Origin: Streptomyces sp. A0642
GTDB taxonomy: Bacteria; Actinomycetota; Actinomycetes; Streptomycetales; Streptomycetaceae
DNA: 64,000 bases
Reading direction: 5' to 3'
NCBI RefSeq assembly: GCF_004795105.1
Contig: NZ_SSBL01000026.1
Coordinates: 1-64,000, forward strand
The position numbers and the translations under genes were made by a program. Below the pieces are notes generated by a model. The model was given only the letters and a program-made list of their open reading frames with translations, was not told the DNA's origin and made no database searches. Below, piece by piece: positions 23,041 through 48,598 of this stretch (the first letter of the stretch is position 1; every line of letters starts with the position of its first letter).

Positions 23041-24636
23041 ATGACAGAAATCAAGCCCCGGGCGGGGCTCAAGGAATGGCTCGGCCTCGTGGTGATCGTC
23101 CTGGTCACCCTGCTGATCGCCATTGACATCTCGGTCCTCGGCTTCGCGATCACACCCATCAGCGAGTCGCTGAAACCGAGCGCCACCCAACTGTTGTGGA
23201 TCATGGACATCTACAGCTTCGTGCTGGCCGGTGCACTGATCACGATGGGCTGGGTGGGCGACCGCTTCGGACGGCGGAAGCTTCTGATCATCGGCGCCCT
23301 GGTCTTCGGTGTGGCGTCGGCCCTCGCCGCGACGGCGGACACCCCCGAGATGCTCATCGGCTCGCGCGCCCTGCTGGGACTCGGCGCCGCGACGCTGACG
23401 CCGACCTCCCTGGCCCTGATCCGCAACATGTTCCACGACTCCAAGCAGCGGAAGTCGGCCATCGCCGCCTGGAGCGGCACCCTGGCCACCGGTGCGGCCC
23501 TCGGCCCGGTCGTGGGCGGCCTGCTGCTGAACAACTTCTGGTGGGGCTCCGTCTTCATGATCAACACCCCGGTGATGGTGCTGGTGCTGATCCTGGCCCC
23601 GATCCTGCTGCCGGAGCGGCGCGACCCCTCGCGCGGCAAGCTGGACGTGCTCGGCGCGTTCCTGTCGATCGCGGGCATCATGCCGTTCATCTACGGACTC
23701 AAGGAGCTGGCCGTCGACGGCTGGTCCCGTGAGTCCGCGATCTGGGCCGGTGTCGGCGCCGTCCTCCTCGTCGCCTTCGTGCAGCGTCAGCGCATGACGT
23801 CGCACCCTCTCATCGACATCTCGCTGTTCCGCTACGGCGGCTTCACCGGGGCGATCCTGACGAACCTGATGGTGATGTTCTCCTTCATGGGCGTCAGCAT
23901 CCTCACCAACCAGTACCTCCAGATGGTGCTGGGCATGACGCCCTTCCGGGCCGCCCTGTGGTCCATGGCCGTGATGCCGGCGATCGGGATCGCGGTCGGC
24001 CTCGTCTCGGCCCTGTCCCGCAAGGTCAAGCCGGTCTATCTGGTCGCCAGCGGCATGCTGGTGATGGCCGTCGGGTTCGGCGTGCTGAGCCGCCTCACGG
24101 TGGATTCGAGCGTCGCCGTCCTGCTGGTCGGCGTGGGGCTGATGGCGGCGGGAATGACGGCCTCGAAGACGCTCACGGCGGAGATCGTCGTCACCTCCGC
24201 CCCGAAGGAGCACGCCGGGTCGTCCACCGCGACCTCGGAGACCTTCACCGAGTTCGGCAGCGCGTTCGGCTTCGCCGTCATCGGCAGCATCGGTTCCGCC
24301 ATCTACCGGCACGACATGGACGCGGTGAATCCCGCCGGGCTCGGCGGTGAGGCCCTGGAGGCGGTGCGCAACACGATCGGCGGCGCCGCCACCGTCGCCG
24401 CCCAGCAGCCGGCCGCGGTCGGCGCCGAGCTGCTCGCCACCAGCCGTGAGGCCTTCACCCACGGCCTCCAGGTGGCGGCGCTCTCCGGGGCCGCCGCCAT
24501 GGTCGTGGTCGCCACGATCGTCGCCGTACTGCTGCGCAGGGTGCCGATCGAGACGGGCGAGCCGATCGATCCGTACGACATCGACGCGCCGGCGACCGTT
24601 CCGTCGCCCAAGCGCATGCAGCCCACCGCAGGCTGA
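23041..24636 (+). CDS. MFS drug exporter, DHA2 (14-TM) family
   Basis: 531-aa membrane protein starting at ATG 23041; GGAAGG lies 12 nt upstream. It has about 14 hydrophobic segments. After TM2 is the MFS signature loop GWVGDRFGRRK (about 75-85), and the motif-C-like GAALGPVVGG is in TM5 (about 150-160). Length and topology match the QacA/SmvA-type proton antiporters common in antibiotic clusters. The likely role is export of the macrolactam or an intermediate at the cytoplasmic membrane. The gene stands alone, 129 bp after the adenylation enzyme gene and convergent with a tetR gene that shares an operator-like sequence with it. The substrate cannot be read from sequence. Confidence 0.9.
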   Translation: MTEIKPRAGLKEWLGLVVIVLVTLLIAIDISVLGFAITPISESLKPSATQLLWIMDIYSFVLAGALITMGWVGDRFGRRKLLIIGALVFGVASALAATADTPEMLIGSRALLGLGAATLTPTSLALIRNMFHDSKQRKSAIAAWSGTLATGAALGPVVGGLLLNNFWWGSVFMINTPVMVLVLILAPILLPERRDPSRGKLDVLGAFLSIAGIMPFIYGLKELAVDGWSRESAIWAGVGAVLLVAFVQRQRMTSHPLIDISLFRYGGFTGAILTNLMVMFSFMGVSILTNQYLQMVLGMTPFRAALWSMAVMPAIGIAVGLVSALSRKVKPVYLVASGMLVMAVGFGVLSRLTVDSSVAVLLVGVGLMAAGMTASKTLTAEIVVTSAPKEHAGSSTATSETFTEFGSAFGFAVIGSIGSAIYRHDMDAVNPAGLGGEALEAVRNTIGGAATVAAQQPAAVGAELLATSREAFTHGLQVAALSGAAAMVVVATIVAVLLRRVPIETGEPIDPYDIDAPATVPSPKRMQPTAG

Positions 24637-24655
24637 CCGGCCGGGGCTCCGCACG

Positions 24656-24713
24656 CAGCAGAAGGGGGCTGGTTCCCCACCCGGCCGGGTGGGGAACCAG
24701 CCCCCTTCTGCTG
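24656..24713. terminator. Perfect 58-bp palindromic bidirectional terminator
   Basis: Two 29-bp arms are exact inverted repeats with no spacer, running from CAGCAGAAGG to CCTTCTGCTG. RNA from either strand folds into a very strong GC-rich hairpin. It lies between the convergent MFS and tetR genes, 19 bp after the MFS stop and 41 bp from the tetR stop, so it can end both transcripts. Confidence 0.9.
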
Positions 24714-24754
24714 TCGGCACGCGGTCCGCCCGGCCGCGCCGGGCGGCGGCCGCG

Positions 24755-25513
24755 TCAGGTGAGCGGCTTCTCGCCGTTACGGATGCGGACCAGCACCTCA
24801 ATGCCGTCCAGGACCCGCTGGAGCCCGAAGGTGAAGTCGTCCTCCGGCTCGTCGAACGCCCCGGCCTCCAGCAACTCGGCGAGCGCGGGAAACGAAGCGG
24901 AGTCGGCGTACTTGGCCAGCGCGCGACCGTAGTTGGCCATCAGGTCCGCCTCGCTGAAGTCCTGGGTGACACCGAGCGACATCTGCACGTTGTTGCGCAC
25001 GTAGCCGATCATCAGCATCATCACGGACAGCTTGTCGTCCGGCCGCAGAGTGGTGCCGCCCAGGGTGCGCAGACCGCACTCCAGCCAGCTGAGCTGGCCC
25101 GGCTCCAGAGGCGGCCCGCTGACCGAGATCTGCAGCATCCAGGGATGCCGGTGGAAGACCTCCTGGAAGGCGCGCGCCCACTGCTCCAGCCCCGCCCGCC
25201 AGTCGCCGTCGGCCGTGTCGATACGGGGCGGGGTGCCATAGGCCATGTCCAGCATCAGCTGCCGCAGCTCGTCCTTGCTCGACACGTGGCGGTACAGCGA
25301 CATGGTGCCGAAGTCGAGGCTCTTGGCGACACGGGACATGGACAGGCCGGCGAGACCGTCGGCGTCGGCCGACTCGATCGCGGCCGTGACGATGCGCTCG
25401 ACGCTCAGGCCGGTACGCGCGGTGCGCTGTTCCCGGTTCCGCAGTTCCCAGAGCACCGCGATGCTGTTCGGCAGGCCGACGCCTTCCGTGCTCGTTCCTT
25501 CGCCAGTCGTCAT
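24755..25513 (-). CDS. TetR-family repressor, probable regulator of the MFS exporter
   Basis: 252-aa TetR-type regulator. ATG at 25513 follows a purine-rich RBS. N-terminal HTH about residues 44-88, with IVTAAIESADADGLAG, SMSRVAKSLDFGTMSLY and the typical YRHVSSKDELRQLM helix. The long C-terminal half matches the TetR_C domain of drug-responsive members. There are about 40 extra residues before the HTH, as often seen in tetracycline-repressor-like Streptomyces proteins. It is convergent with the MFS gene, and its own upstream region carries TGATACGC on the minus strand, as does the MFS promoter. Control of export by a pathway ligand is the simplest reading, inferred from this arrangement. Confidence 0.88.
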   Translation of the reverse strand: MTTGEGTSTEGVGLPNSIAVLWELRNREQRTARTGLSVERIVTAAIESADADGLAGLSMSRVAKSLDFGTMSLYRHVSSKDELRQLMLDMAYGTPPRIDTADGDWRAGLEQWARAFQEVFHRHPWMLQISVSGPPLEPGQLSWLECGLRTLGGTTLRPDDKLSVMMLMIGYVRNNVQMSLGVTQDFSEADLMANYGRALAKYADSASFPALAELLEAGAFDEPEDDFTFGLQRVLDGIEVLVRIRNGEKPLT

Positions 25514-25543
25514 GTCGTGCCTGCCTTCATCAGGAGCCCTTCC

Positions 25544-25578
25544 ATGCGTATCACGCACGCATAGAGCATCGTATACGC
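25544..25578. promoter_or_regulatory. Operator-like repeats upstream of tetR
   Basis: ATGCGT (25544-25549) is inverted as ACGCAT (25557-25562), and GCGTAT (25546-25551) is inverted as ATACGC (25573-25578). The minus strand reads TGATACGC here, the same 8-mer as at 22981-22988. Probable autoregulatory site. Confidence 0.55.
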
Positions 25579-25687
25579 CCGGGGTCCGCCGTACGCGGAG
25601 CCGGTGTGAGACCGAGGTGGAGAGACGGTACGACACCGCGCGCGGTGACGTCCGGGCGGCCCACGCCGGCTTCCCGGTGGTGAGGGT

Positions 25688-26890
25688 TCAGACGCCTGCC
25701 GCGGCGGCGGTCAGCTCCGACGACGGCCGGCCGAGCAGCTGCCGGCACTGCCGGAGCCCCCGCGCGCTGTTCCAGCCGAGCCCGCCGACGAGGACCCCGT
25801 CGCGGTGGTACGCGGCGACGAACTCCCGGTCCTCGGTGGACCCGCTGACGATCTCCGTCCGTGCGTCGGGAGGGCACCACCCGATGGTCTGTATCTTCTC
25901 CCCGAACTGATGGGTCCAGCCGAAGGGCACGGGGGTGTACGGCTTCGCACCCTCGTCGCCGGCCAGGATGTTGGCGACGACCGCCATGGCCTGCTGGGCG
26001 GCGTTGGTCCGCTGTTCGAGTCTCACGCGGGCCCCGGCCACCATGGGGTGCGGCCAGTTGGCGACGTCTCCGGCCGCCCATACGCCGGGGGCGGCCCGGC
26101 AGTAGCTGTCGCACATGACCCCGTCCCCCAGGGGCACTCCGGAACCGGCGAGCCAGTCCACGGCGGGCACCGAGCCGATCGCGACGACGACCAGGTCGGC
26201 GTCGACGGTGGTGCCGTCCGCGAGTACGACGCCCCGGACCCCGGCACCGTCCCGGGCCATGCCCGCCACGTCGGCGCCGAGCACGAGCCGTACCCCGTGG
26301 TCACGGTGGAGGCCGGCCACGAGCCCGCCGATCTCGGCACCGACCTGGCGAGCGAGCGGCTGGGCGTTCGTGTCGATCAGCGTCACGTCGAGCCCGGCCC
26401 CGCGCGCCGTGGCGGCGATCTCCGCCCCGAGGAATCCGGCCCCGATCACCGCCACCCTGGGCCCCGCCGCCAGGGCCTCGCGCAGGCGGACCGCGTCGTC
26501 CAGCGACCGCAGGACGTGAACGCCGCGGAGGCCGTCCCCGCACGGCAGCCGGCGCGGCCGAAGCCCCGTCGCGATGACCACCGCGTCGTAGGGCAGTTCC
26601 TCGCCGGTGGAGAGGGTGACGCTACGGGCGTCCCGGTCGAGGCCAGTGGCCCGGCAGCCGAGCCGCAGATCGGCGTCGACGGAGGCCAGCACGTCGGCCT
26701 TGCGCAGCCAGGTGCTCGGAGGTTCCCAGCCCTCGGTCAGCAACTCCTTGGAGAGGGGCGGACGTTCATAGGGGGGATGGCGCTCGTCACCGACGAGGGT
26801 GAGCCCTCCCTCGTACCCCCTGGCCCGCAGTGTCTCCACCGCGGTCAGTCCCGCGGCGGCCGCGCCCACGACGACTATCCGGTTCAGCAC
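25688..26890 (-). CDS. FAD-dependent ferredoxin reductase for P450
   Basis: 400-aa pyridine nucleotide-disulfide oxidoreductase of the ferredoxin/putidaredoxin reductase type. GTG at 26890 follows GAGGAG. FAD-binding motif VVVGAAAAGLTAVETL (about 6-21), RPPLSKELL motif (about 43-51), NAD(P)H motif VAVIGAGFLGAEIAA (about 144-158) and the second FAD motif GVWAAGDVANW (about 265-275). It should pass electrons from NAD(P)H to a small ferredoxin; the [3Fe-4S] ferredoxin and P450 at 53430-54866 are obvious partners. The gene lies 73 bp downstream of PKS B, probably as the last gene of the PKS A-PKS B transcript, so the redox chain is split over two operons. A cluster-borne reductase is uncommon because most clusters borrow housekeeping ones. 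Confidence 0.87.
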   Translation of the reverse strand: MLNRIVVVGAAAAGLTAVETLRARGYEGGLTLVGDERHPPYERPPLSKELLTEGWEPPSTWLRKADVLASVDADLRLGCRATGLDRDARSVTLSTGEELPYDAVVIATGLRPRRLPCGDGLRGVHVLRSLDDAVRLREALAAGPRVAVIGAGFLGAEIAATARGAGLDVTLIDTNAQPLARQVGAEIGGLVAGLHRDHGVRLVLGADVAGMARDGAGVRGVVLADGTTVDADLVVVAIGSVPAVDWLAGSGVPLGDGVMCDSYCRAAPGVWAAGDVANWPHPMVAGARVRLEQRTNAAQQAMAVVANILAGDEGAKPYTPVPFGWTHQFGEKIQTIGWCPPDARTEIVSGSTEDREFVAAYHRDGVLVGGLGWNSARGLRQCRQLLGRPSSELTAAAAGV

Positions 26891-26963
26891 GCTCGCTCCT
26901 CGTTTCCGGTCCTGCTCACGTGAATGTCTGGTGCCGCGACCGGCGGGGCCTGCCCGGCGGGCA

Positions 26964-29900
26964 CTACGCCTCGCCGTCGAGAATGTCGAACAGCTCGTCC
27001 GCGGTGGCCGCGCTGAGGTCGTCCGCGGGGGCGTCCTCGCCGAAGAGAGCCTGCCGCAGGTGCGTGGCGAGCTCGGCGGCGGAGGGGTAGTCGAAGATCA
27101 GGGTCGGGGCCAGCCGGCAGCCGGTCACCTCACTCAGGCGGGTCCTGAGTTCCAGAGCCGTCAGCGAGTCGAAGCCGATGTCGAGGAATCCGCGCTCGGC
27201 GGGAACCGCTTCGGCGCCGGAGTGCCCCAGCACGGCGGAGGCGTGACCGCGTACCAGGTCCAGCAGGGCCCGCTCGCGGTCCTCGGTGCTCAGCCCGGCG
27301 AGACGAGCGGTCAGAGCGGCGGGATCGGCGCTCTTCGTACGGCTCCGGACCACGGGGCCGGCGTCGGTGCCGACCATGTCCCGTAGATGGGCGTGCAGCG
27401 CACCGGGCTTCGCCTTCAGCGTGGGCACGTCGACGGCGAGGGGCACCAGGGCCGCCCGTCCCGACGCCATTCCCGCGTCGAAGAGCCGGAGCGCGTCGTC
27501 GGGGGCGAGGGCCGGAAGACCGCGCGCCGCCATGAGGCGGGCGTCATCGTCGATGGCCTCGGTCAGGCCGGTGGCCACGTCCCAGAGCCCGTACGCCAGG
27601 GAGGTGGCCGGCAGCCCCTCCGCCCGGCGCCGCACCGCCAACGCGTCCAGGAACACGTTCGCCGCCGCATAATTCGCCTGACCCGCCGCCAGCACAGAAC
27701 CACCCGCCGACGAGAACATCACGAAAAACGCCAACTCCCGCTCACACGTCAACTCATGCAAATACCACGCACCATCCGCCTTCGCCCCCAACACCCGATC
27801 CAACCGCGCCCCATCCATCGACCCCACCAAACCGTTGTCCCCCGCACCCGCCGCATGCACCACCCCCACCAGATCCGCACCCACACCCTCCACCAACCCC
27901 ACCACAGCCGACCGGTCCGCCATGTCACACGCCACCACCGACACCTCCGCACCCAAACCCCGCAGATCACCCACCAACGCCTCAACCCCCGGAGCCTCCA
28001 GACCCCGACGCCCCGCCAACACCAGACGCCGCACCCCACGCACCTCCACCAGATGCCGGGCCACCAACCCACCCAGACCACCCGTACCACCCGTCACCAA
28101 CACCGTCCCACCCGACACATCCACCACATCCGCCGCGTCCGCGCCGCTCTCACCGGCCGGGACCTCGACCAGACGCGGAACCAGAACCTCACCCCCACGC
28201 ACCGCCACCTCCGGCTCACCCGAAGACAGCACCACACCCGCCACATCCCCGAACCCACCACCCGCAGGATCCACATCCACCAAAACGAACCGGCCCGGAT
28301 TCTCCGCCTGCGCCGCCCGCACCAAACCCCACACCGGCGCCTGACACACATCCACACCCACATCAGAGCCCGTAGCGACCGCACCACGGGTCACCACCAC
28401 CAACGGACCCGCCTCCTCACCCTCCAACCAGCCCTGAACCGCCTCCAACACCCCACCCAGCACCGACCGCACACCCCCCACCGGATCAACCGGATCCACA
28501 CCCACCACCGGCACCGGCACCTCGAACACCGCCGCCTCAACCGGACCCTCCACCACCCCAGCGGTCACCAACGACCGCCACACCACCTCATGCAACCCAC
28601 CACCCCCACCCACACCAGCCAACTGCTCCACCGACACCGGACGGAACGTCAGTCCGCCGATCGTGGCCACGGGAGCACCGTCCTGGTCCGCCAGGTGCAG
28701 CGTCAGGCTGCTTGCGCCTTGGGGCGACAGCCGGACCCGAAGCGCGCGGGCACCGGCGGCGTGCAGGGACACGTCGGTCCAGGAGAAGGGGAGTTCGGTC
28801 GGCTCGTCGCCCGTGACATCCTCGCCGACCCCCAACGCGTGCATGGTCGCGTCGAGGAGGGCAGGGTGGAGACCGAATCTCTCGGCGTCCGTGTGCGCCT
28901 GCTCGGGCAGCTCCACCTCCGCGAAGACGTCATCCCCGCGCCGCCACACGGCCTTGAGCCCGCGGAAGACGGGACCGTAGACGTACCCCTGCTTGTGGAG
29001 CAGCTCGTAGGCGTCGTCGGTCCGTACGCGGGTCGCGCCCGGCGGGGGCCATACGGTGAGGTCGAACGCCGGCACGGAACCCTCCGCACCTCCACCCACC
29101 ACACCCTCCGCATGCAACACCCACGCCCCACCCGCACCCGCATCCTCCCGACGCGAATGCACCCGCACCGAACGACAACCCACCTCATCCACACCACCCA
29201 CCACCACCTGCAACGCCACCCCACCACGCTCCGGAACAACCAAAGGCGCCCGCAACGTCAACTCCTCCACCACCCCACAACCCACCTCATCCCCAGCCCG
29301 CACCACCAACTCCACAAACGCCGCCCCCGGCAACAACACCGACCCCAACACCACATGATCCGCCAACCACCCCAACCCCTCCACCGACAACCGCCCCGTC
29401 AACACCACACCACCCGAATCCGGCAACGCCACCAACGCACCCAACACCGGATGATCAACCACCACCTGACCCAGACCACCCGCATCCCCACCCCCCACAC
29501 ACTCCAACCAGAACCGCTCCCGCTGGAACGCATACGTCGGAAGATCAACGCGGCGAGCTCCCGAACCCTCGAAGAACCGAGACCACTCCACCGCGACCCC
29601 GGCCACATGCAACCGGCCCAACGCCGTCACAGCCGACACCACCTCCGGGCGGCCCTTGCGCACCACCGGCACGAACACCGAGGCGTCCGCGTCCACCGCC
29701 TGCTGCGCCATCCCGCACAGCACCCCGTCCGGGCCCAGCTCGACGAACGACGTCACACCCCGCGACGCGACGAACGACACCGCGTCCGCGAACCGCACCG
29801 CCTCCCGCACATGCCGCACCCAGTACGCCGCCGAACCCCAGCCCTCAGCCACATCCCCGGACACACCCGACACCACAGGAATCGACGGAGCACCGAACGA

Positions 29901-32171
29901 CAACCCCGCCACCACCGCCCCGAACTCCTCCAACATCGGCTCCATCAACGGCGAATGGAACGCATGCGACACCCGGAGCACACTCGTACGGCGGTCCTGC
30001 GCCTCGAACACCGCGACCAGCTCACGAACCGCCGACTCCGTACCCGAGACCACGACGGACCGCGGACCGTTGACCGCCGCGATCCCCACCGCACCGTTCA
30101 GCAACGGAAGGACCTCGGCCTCCGTCGCCTCCACCGCCACCATCGACCCACCCGCCGGCAACCCCTGCATCAACCGACCACGCGCCACCACCAACTCAGC
30201 AGCATCACTCAGGGACAGAGCACCGGACACGTGCGCGGCCGCGATCTCACCCACGGAATGACCGACCAGGAAGTCCGGACGCACTCCCCACGATTCCACC
30301 AACCGGAACAACGCCGTCTCCACCGCGAACAACCCGGCCTGAGCGAACATCGTCCCGTTCAGCAGGTCCGAGTCCTCACCCCACACCACCTCACGCAGAC
30401 TGCGACCCAGGCGGCCATCCAGCTCCGCAAGCACCGCATCAAAGGCTTCGGCGAACACCGGGAACACCTCGTACAGCTCCCGGCCCATCCCCAGCCGCTG
30501 CGCACCCTGACCCGTGAACAAGAAGGCTGTGGCGCCCGTCGGCTGCGCTACACCCTGCACGACCGACGGCGACAGCTCCCCCTCGACCAGCGCGGTCAGG
30601 CCCCGGACCAGCTCTTCGCGATCGGCTGCCGCGACCACCGCACGATGCTCCAGCACCGCACGCGACACCACCGACGAGAACCCGACATCCAACACAGACG
30701 CGGCATCTCCCAGCCGCTCCAGCAGCTTCCCGGCCTGAGCGGACAGACCCGCCTCACTCCGCGCCGACAACAGCACCGGCACCAAGGGCAGTTCGACCGC
30801 ACCGGCCGTCTCCGGCTCCTCCACCACCGGAGCCTGCTCCACGATCACATGCGCGTTCGTCCCACTCAGACCGAACGACGACACCCCCACCCGACGCGGA
30901 CGATCCCGCACCGGCCACGCCCGCGACTCCGTCAACAACTCCACCGCACCCGCATCCCAGTCCACATGGGGTGAACGCGTCTGCGAGTGGAGGGACTTCG
31001 GCAGCACTCCGTGCCGAATCGCCTGCACGGCCTTGATGACCCCGCCCACACCGGCGGCGGCCTGCGTGTGGCCCAGGTTCGACTTCAGCGACCCCAGCCA
31101 CAACGGAGCACCCTCCGGGCGACCCTGACCGTACGTCGCCAGCAACGCCTGCGCCTCGATCGGATCACCCAGCCGGGTCCCCGTCCCATGCGCCTCCACC
31201 AGATCCACGTCCGTGGTGGTGATCCCCGCGTTCTCCAGAGCCGCGCGGATCACCCGCTGCTGCGACGGGCCGTTGGGGGTGGTCATCCCGCTCGACGCGC
31301 CGTCCTGGTTGATGGCGCTCCCGCGGATCACCGCGAGGACGGGGTGTCCGTTCCGGCGGGCGTCGGAGAGGCGTTCGATCATGAGGACGCCCACGCCCTC
31401 CGAGCAGCCGGTCCCGTCCGCCTCGGCGGCGAAGGACTTGCAGCGGCCGTCCTTGGCCATGCCCCGCTGGTGGCTGAAGTAGAGGAACATGTCCGGGGTC
31501 GTCATCACCGTCACGCCGCCGACCAGCGCCATCGAGCAGTCACCCCGGCGCAGCGCCTGCCCCGCCCAATGGAGGGCGACGAGCGAGGACGAACACGCGG
31601 TGTCGATGGTGACGGCGGGGCCTTCGAGGCCGAGAGTGAAGGCCACCCGGCCGGTGACGAGGCTGCCGTCGCTCGTGCCCGGCCCGTAGTCGTGGTACAT
31701 GACGCCGGCGTAGACGCCGGTCCGGCTGCCCTTCAGGGAGAGGGGATCGATCCCCGCGCTCTCCACCGCCTCCCAGGACGCCTCCAGCAACAACCGCTGC
31801 TGCGGATCCATCCCCAACGCCTCACGCGGCGAGATCCCGAACAACCCGGCATCGAAATCCGCCGCATCGTACAGAAAACCGCCCTCACGCGTCACCGTAC
31901 GATCCGGCTTCCCCGGCTCCGGATCGTAGAGCCCCTCCACATCCCACCCACGATCCACCGGAAACGCCGACACACCGTCCCGGCCCTCCACCACCAGATC
32001 CCACAACTCGTCCGGAGAACCCACCCCACCCGGATAACGGCACGCCATCCCCACGATCGCAATCGGCTCGGTGGCGTCACCGTTGAGGCGGTCGTTGGCC
32101 GAGCGCAGGCGTTCGTTCTCGACCATCGTCGTGCGGAGGGCGGCGACCAGCTGCTCTACAGATGCTTCCAT
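26964..32171 (-). CDS. Type I PKS B, one module KS-AT-DH-KR-ACP
   Basis: 1735-aa single-module PKS. ATG at 32171 lies 7 nt after the PKS A stop, so the two are translationally linked. Docking helix (1-34, of a different type from those of C, D and E), KS (35-460; TACSSS, HGTGT, NLGH), AT (about 549-840; GHSVGE, HAFHSPLM, malonyl), DH (about 905; HVVLGSVLLP and LHPALLDATM, both intact), KR (about 1358; TGGTGGLG, LDD replaced by GDN, catalytic Ser/Tyr/Asn present) and ACP (GFDSLTALEL, Ser near 1668). The C-terminus DELFDILDGEA is short. It should add malonate and make a double bond. The KR region (27630-28640) and the start of the DH region (29050-29520) use GGT, GGG, TTG and GAT codons far more than the neighbours, and other parts are nearly identical to PKS C, so the gene is a mosaic. 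Confidence 0.95.
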   Translation of the reverse strand: MEASVEQLVAALRTTMVENERLRSANDRLNGDATEPIAIVGMACRYPGGVGSPDELWDLVVEGRDGVSAFPVDRGWDVEGLYDPEPGKPDRTVTREGGFLYDAADFDAGLFGISPREALGMDPQQRLLLEASWEAVESAGIDPLSLKGSRTGVYAGVMYHDYGPGTSDGSLVTGRVAFTLGLEGPAVTIDTACSSSLVALHWAGQALRRGDCSMALVGGVTVMTTPDMFLYFSHQRGMAKDGRCKSFAAEADGTGCSEGVGVLMIERLSDARRNGHPVLAVIRGSAINQDGASSGMTTPNGPSQQRVIRAALENAGITTTDVDLVEAHGTGTRLGDPIEAQALLATYGQGRPEGAPLWLGSLKSNLGHTQAAAGVGGVIKAVQAIRHGVLPKSLHSQTRSPHVDWDAGAVELLTESRAWPVRDRPRRVGVSSFGLSGTNAHVIVEQAPVVEEPETAGAVELPLVPVLLSARSEAGLSAQAGKLLERLGDAASVLDVGFSSVVSRAVLEHRAVVAAADREELVRGLTALVEGELSPSVVQGVAQPTGATAFLFTGQGAQRLGMGRELYEVFPVFAEAFDAVLAELDGRLGRSLREVVWGEDSDLLNGTMFAQAGLFAVETALFRLVESWGVRPDFLVGHSVGEIAAAHVSGALSLSDAAELVVARGRLMQGLPAGGSMVAVEATEAEVLPLLNGAVGIAAVNGPRSVVVSGTESAVRELVAVFEAQDRRTSVLRVSHAFHSPLMEPMLEEFGAVVAGLSFGAPSIPVVSGVSGDVAEGWGSAAYWVRHVREAVRFADAVSFVASRGVTSFVELGPDGVLCGMAQQAVDADASVFVPVVRKGRPEVVSAVTALGRLHVAGVAVEWSRFFEGSGARRVDLPTYAFQRERFWLECVGGGDAGGLGQVVVDHPVLGALVALPDSGGVVLTGRLSVEGLGWLADHVVLGSVLLPGAAFVELVVRAGDEVGCGVVEELTLRAPLVVPERGGVALQVVVGGVDEVGCRSVRVHSRREDAGAGGAWVLHAEGVVGGGAEGSVPAFDLTVWPPPGATRVRTDDAYELLHKQGYVYGPVFRGLKAVWRRGDDVFAEVELPEQAHTDAERFGLHPALLDATMHALGVGEDVTGDEPTELPFSWTDVSLHAAGARALRVRLSPQGASSLTLHLADQDGAPVATIGGLTFRPVSVEQLAGVGGGGGLHEVVWRSLVTAGVVEGPVEAAVFEVPVPVVGVDPVDPVGGVRSVLGGVLEAVQGWLEGEEAGPLVVVTRGAVATGSDVGVDVCQAPVWGLVRAAQAENPGRFVLVDVDPAGGGFGDVAGVVLSSGEPEVAVRGGEVLVPRLVEVPAGESGADAADVVDVSGGTVLVTGGTGGLGGLVARHLVEVRGVRRLVLAGRRGLEAPGVEALVGDLRGLGAEVSVVACDMADRSAVVGLVEGVGADLVGVVHAAGAGDNGLVGSMDGARLDRVLGAKADGAWYLHELTCERELAFFVMFSSAGGSVLAAGQANYAAANVFLDALAVRRRAEGLPATSLAYGLWDVATGLTEAIDDDARLMAARGLPALAPDDALRLFDAGMASGRAALVPLAVDVPTLKAKPGALHAHLRDMVGTDAGPVVRSRTKSADPAALTARLAGLSTEDRERALLDLVRGHASAVLGHSGAEAVPAERGFLDIGFDSLTALELRTRLSEVTGCRLAPTLIFDYPSAAELATHLRQALFGEDAPADDLSAATADELFDILDGEA
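29790..30500 (-). repeat. AT-coding tract, PKS B copy
   Basis: Copy of the shared malonyl-AT tract. It differs from the PKS C copy mainly in a short patch where PKS B and PKS A module 2 read EAQDRR and PKS C is shorter. Similarity to PKS C continues with interruptions to 32070. Confidence 0.75.
31717..32070 (-). repeat. KS-coding block identical to 19262-19615
   Basis: Second copy of the 354-bp KS-start block, in PKS B. Outside it the two KS genes diverge at synonymous sites, for example just after the GHSVGE-distal parts and in the CSSSL region. Confidence 0.85.
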
Positions 32172-32178
32172 GATGTTC

Positions 32179-48483
<16,305 letters not shown>

Positions 48484-48550
48484 CTGCACTCCACACAATT
48501 GTCGCCCGTGACCGGACGGAATTCACCAGGGAACCGCACCACTGCGGGTC

Positions 48551-48598
48551 ACGCTATGAAGGCGAAGGGCCGCGCACAGCCCCTAGAGCCCCCCTAAG
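48551..48598 (-). promoter_or_regulatory. Putative paired LAL box and -10 for PKS A
   Basis: On the minus strand CTTAGGGG (48598-48591) and CTAGGGG (48586-48580) are 11 nt apart. After exactly 23 nt comes TAGCGT (48556-48551), matching the ACP operon promoter in box, spacing and -10. The first box overlaps the stop codon of the upstream mutase gene, so PKS A may have its own promoter here. Confidence 0.6.

Noticed and set aside
23011..24801. 596-aa minus-strand frame over the exporter
   Set aside because: Lies exactly opposite the MFS gene, whose transmembrane helices and motifs are unmistakable.
27640..29560. Repetitive CAC/CCA-rich sequence as a possible CRISPR or tandem repeat
   Set aside because: It encodes ordinary KR and DH residues on the minus strand; the look comes from GTG/GGT/GGG codon use.
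48484..48498. TTG start five codons upstream for PKS A
   Set aside because: The GGAG sequence lies between TTG and the ATG at 48483, so the ATG is the supported start.
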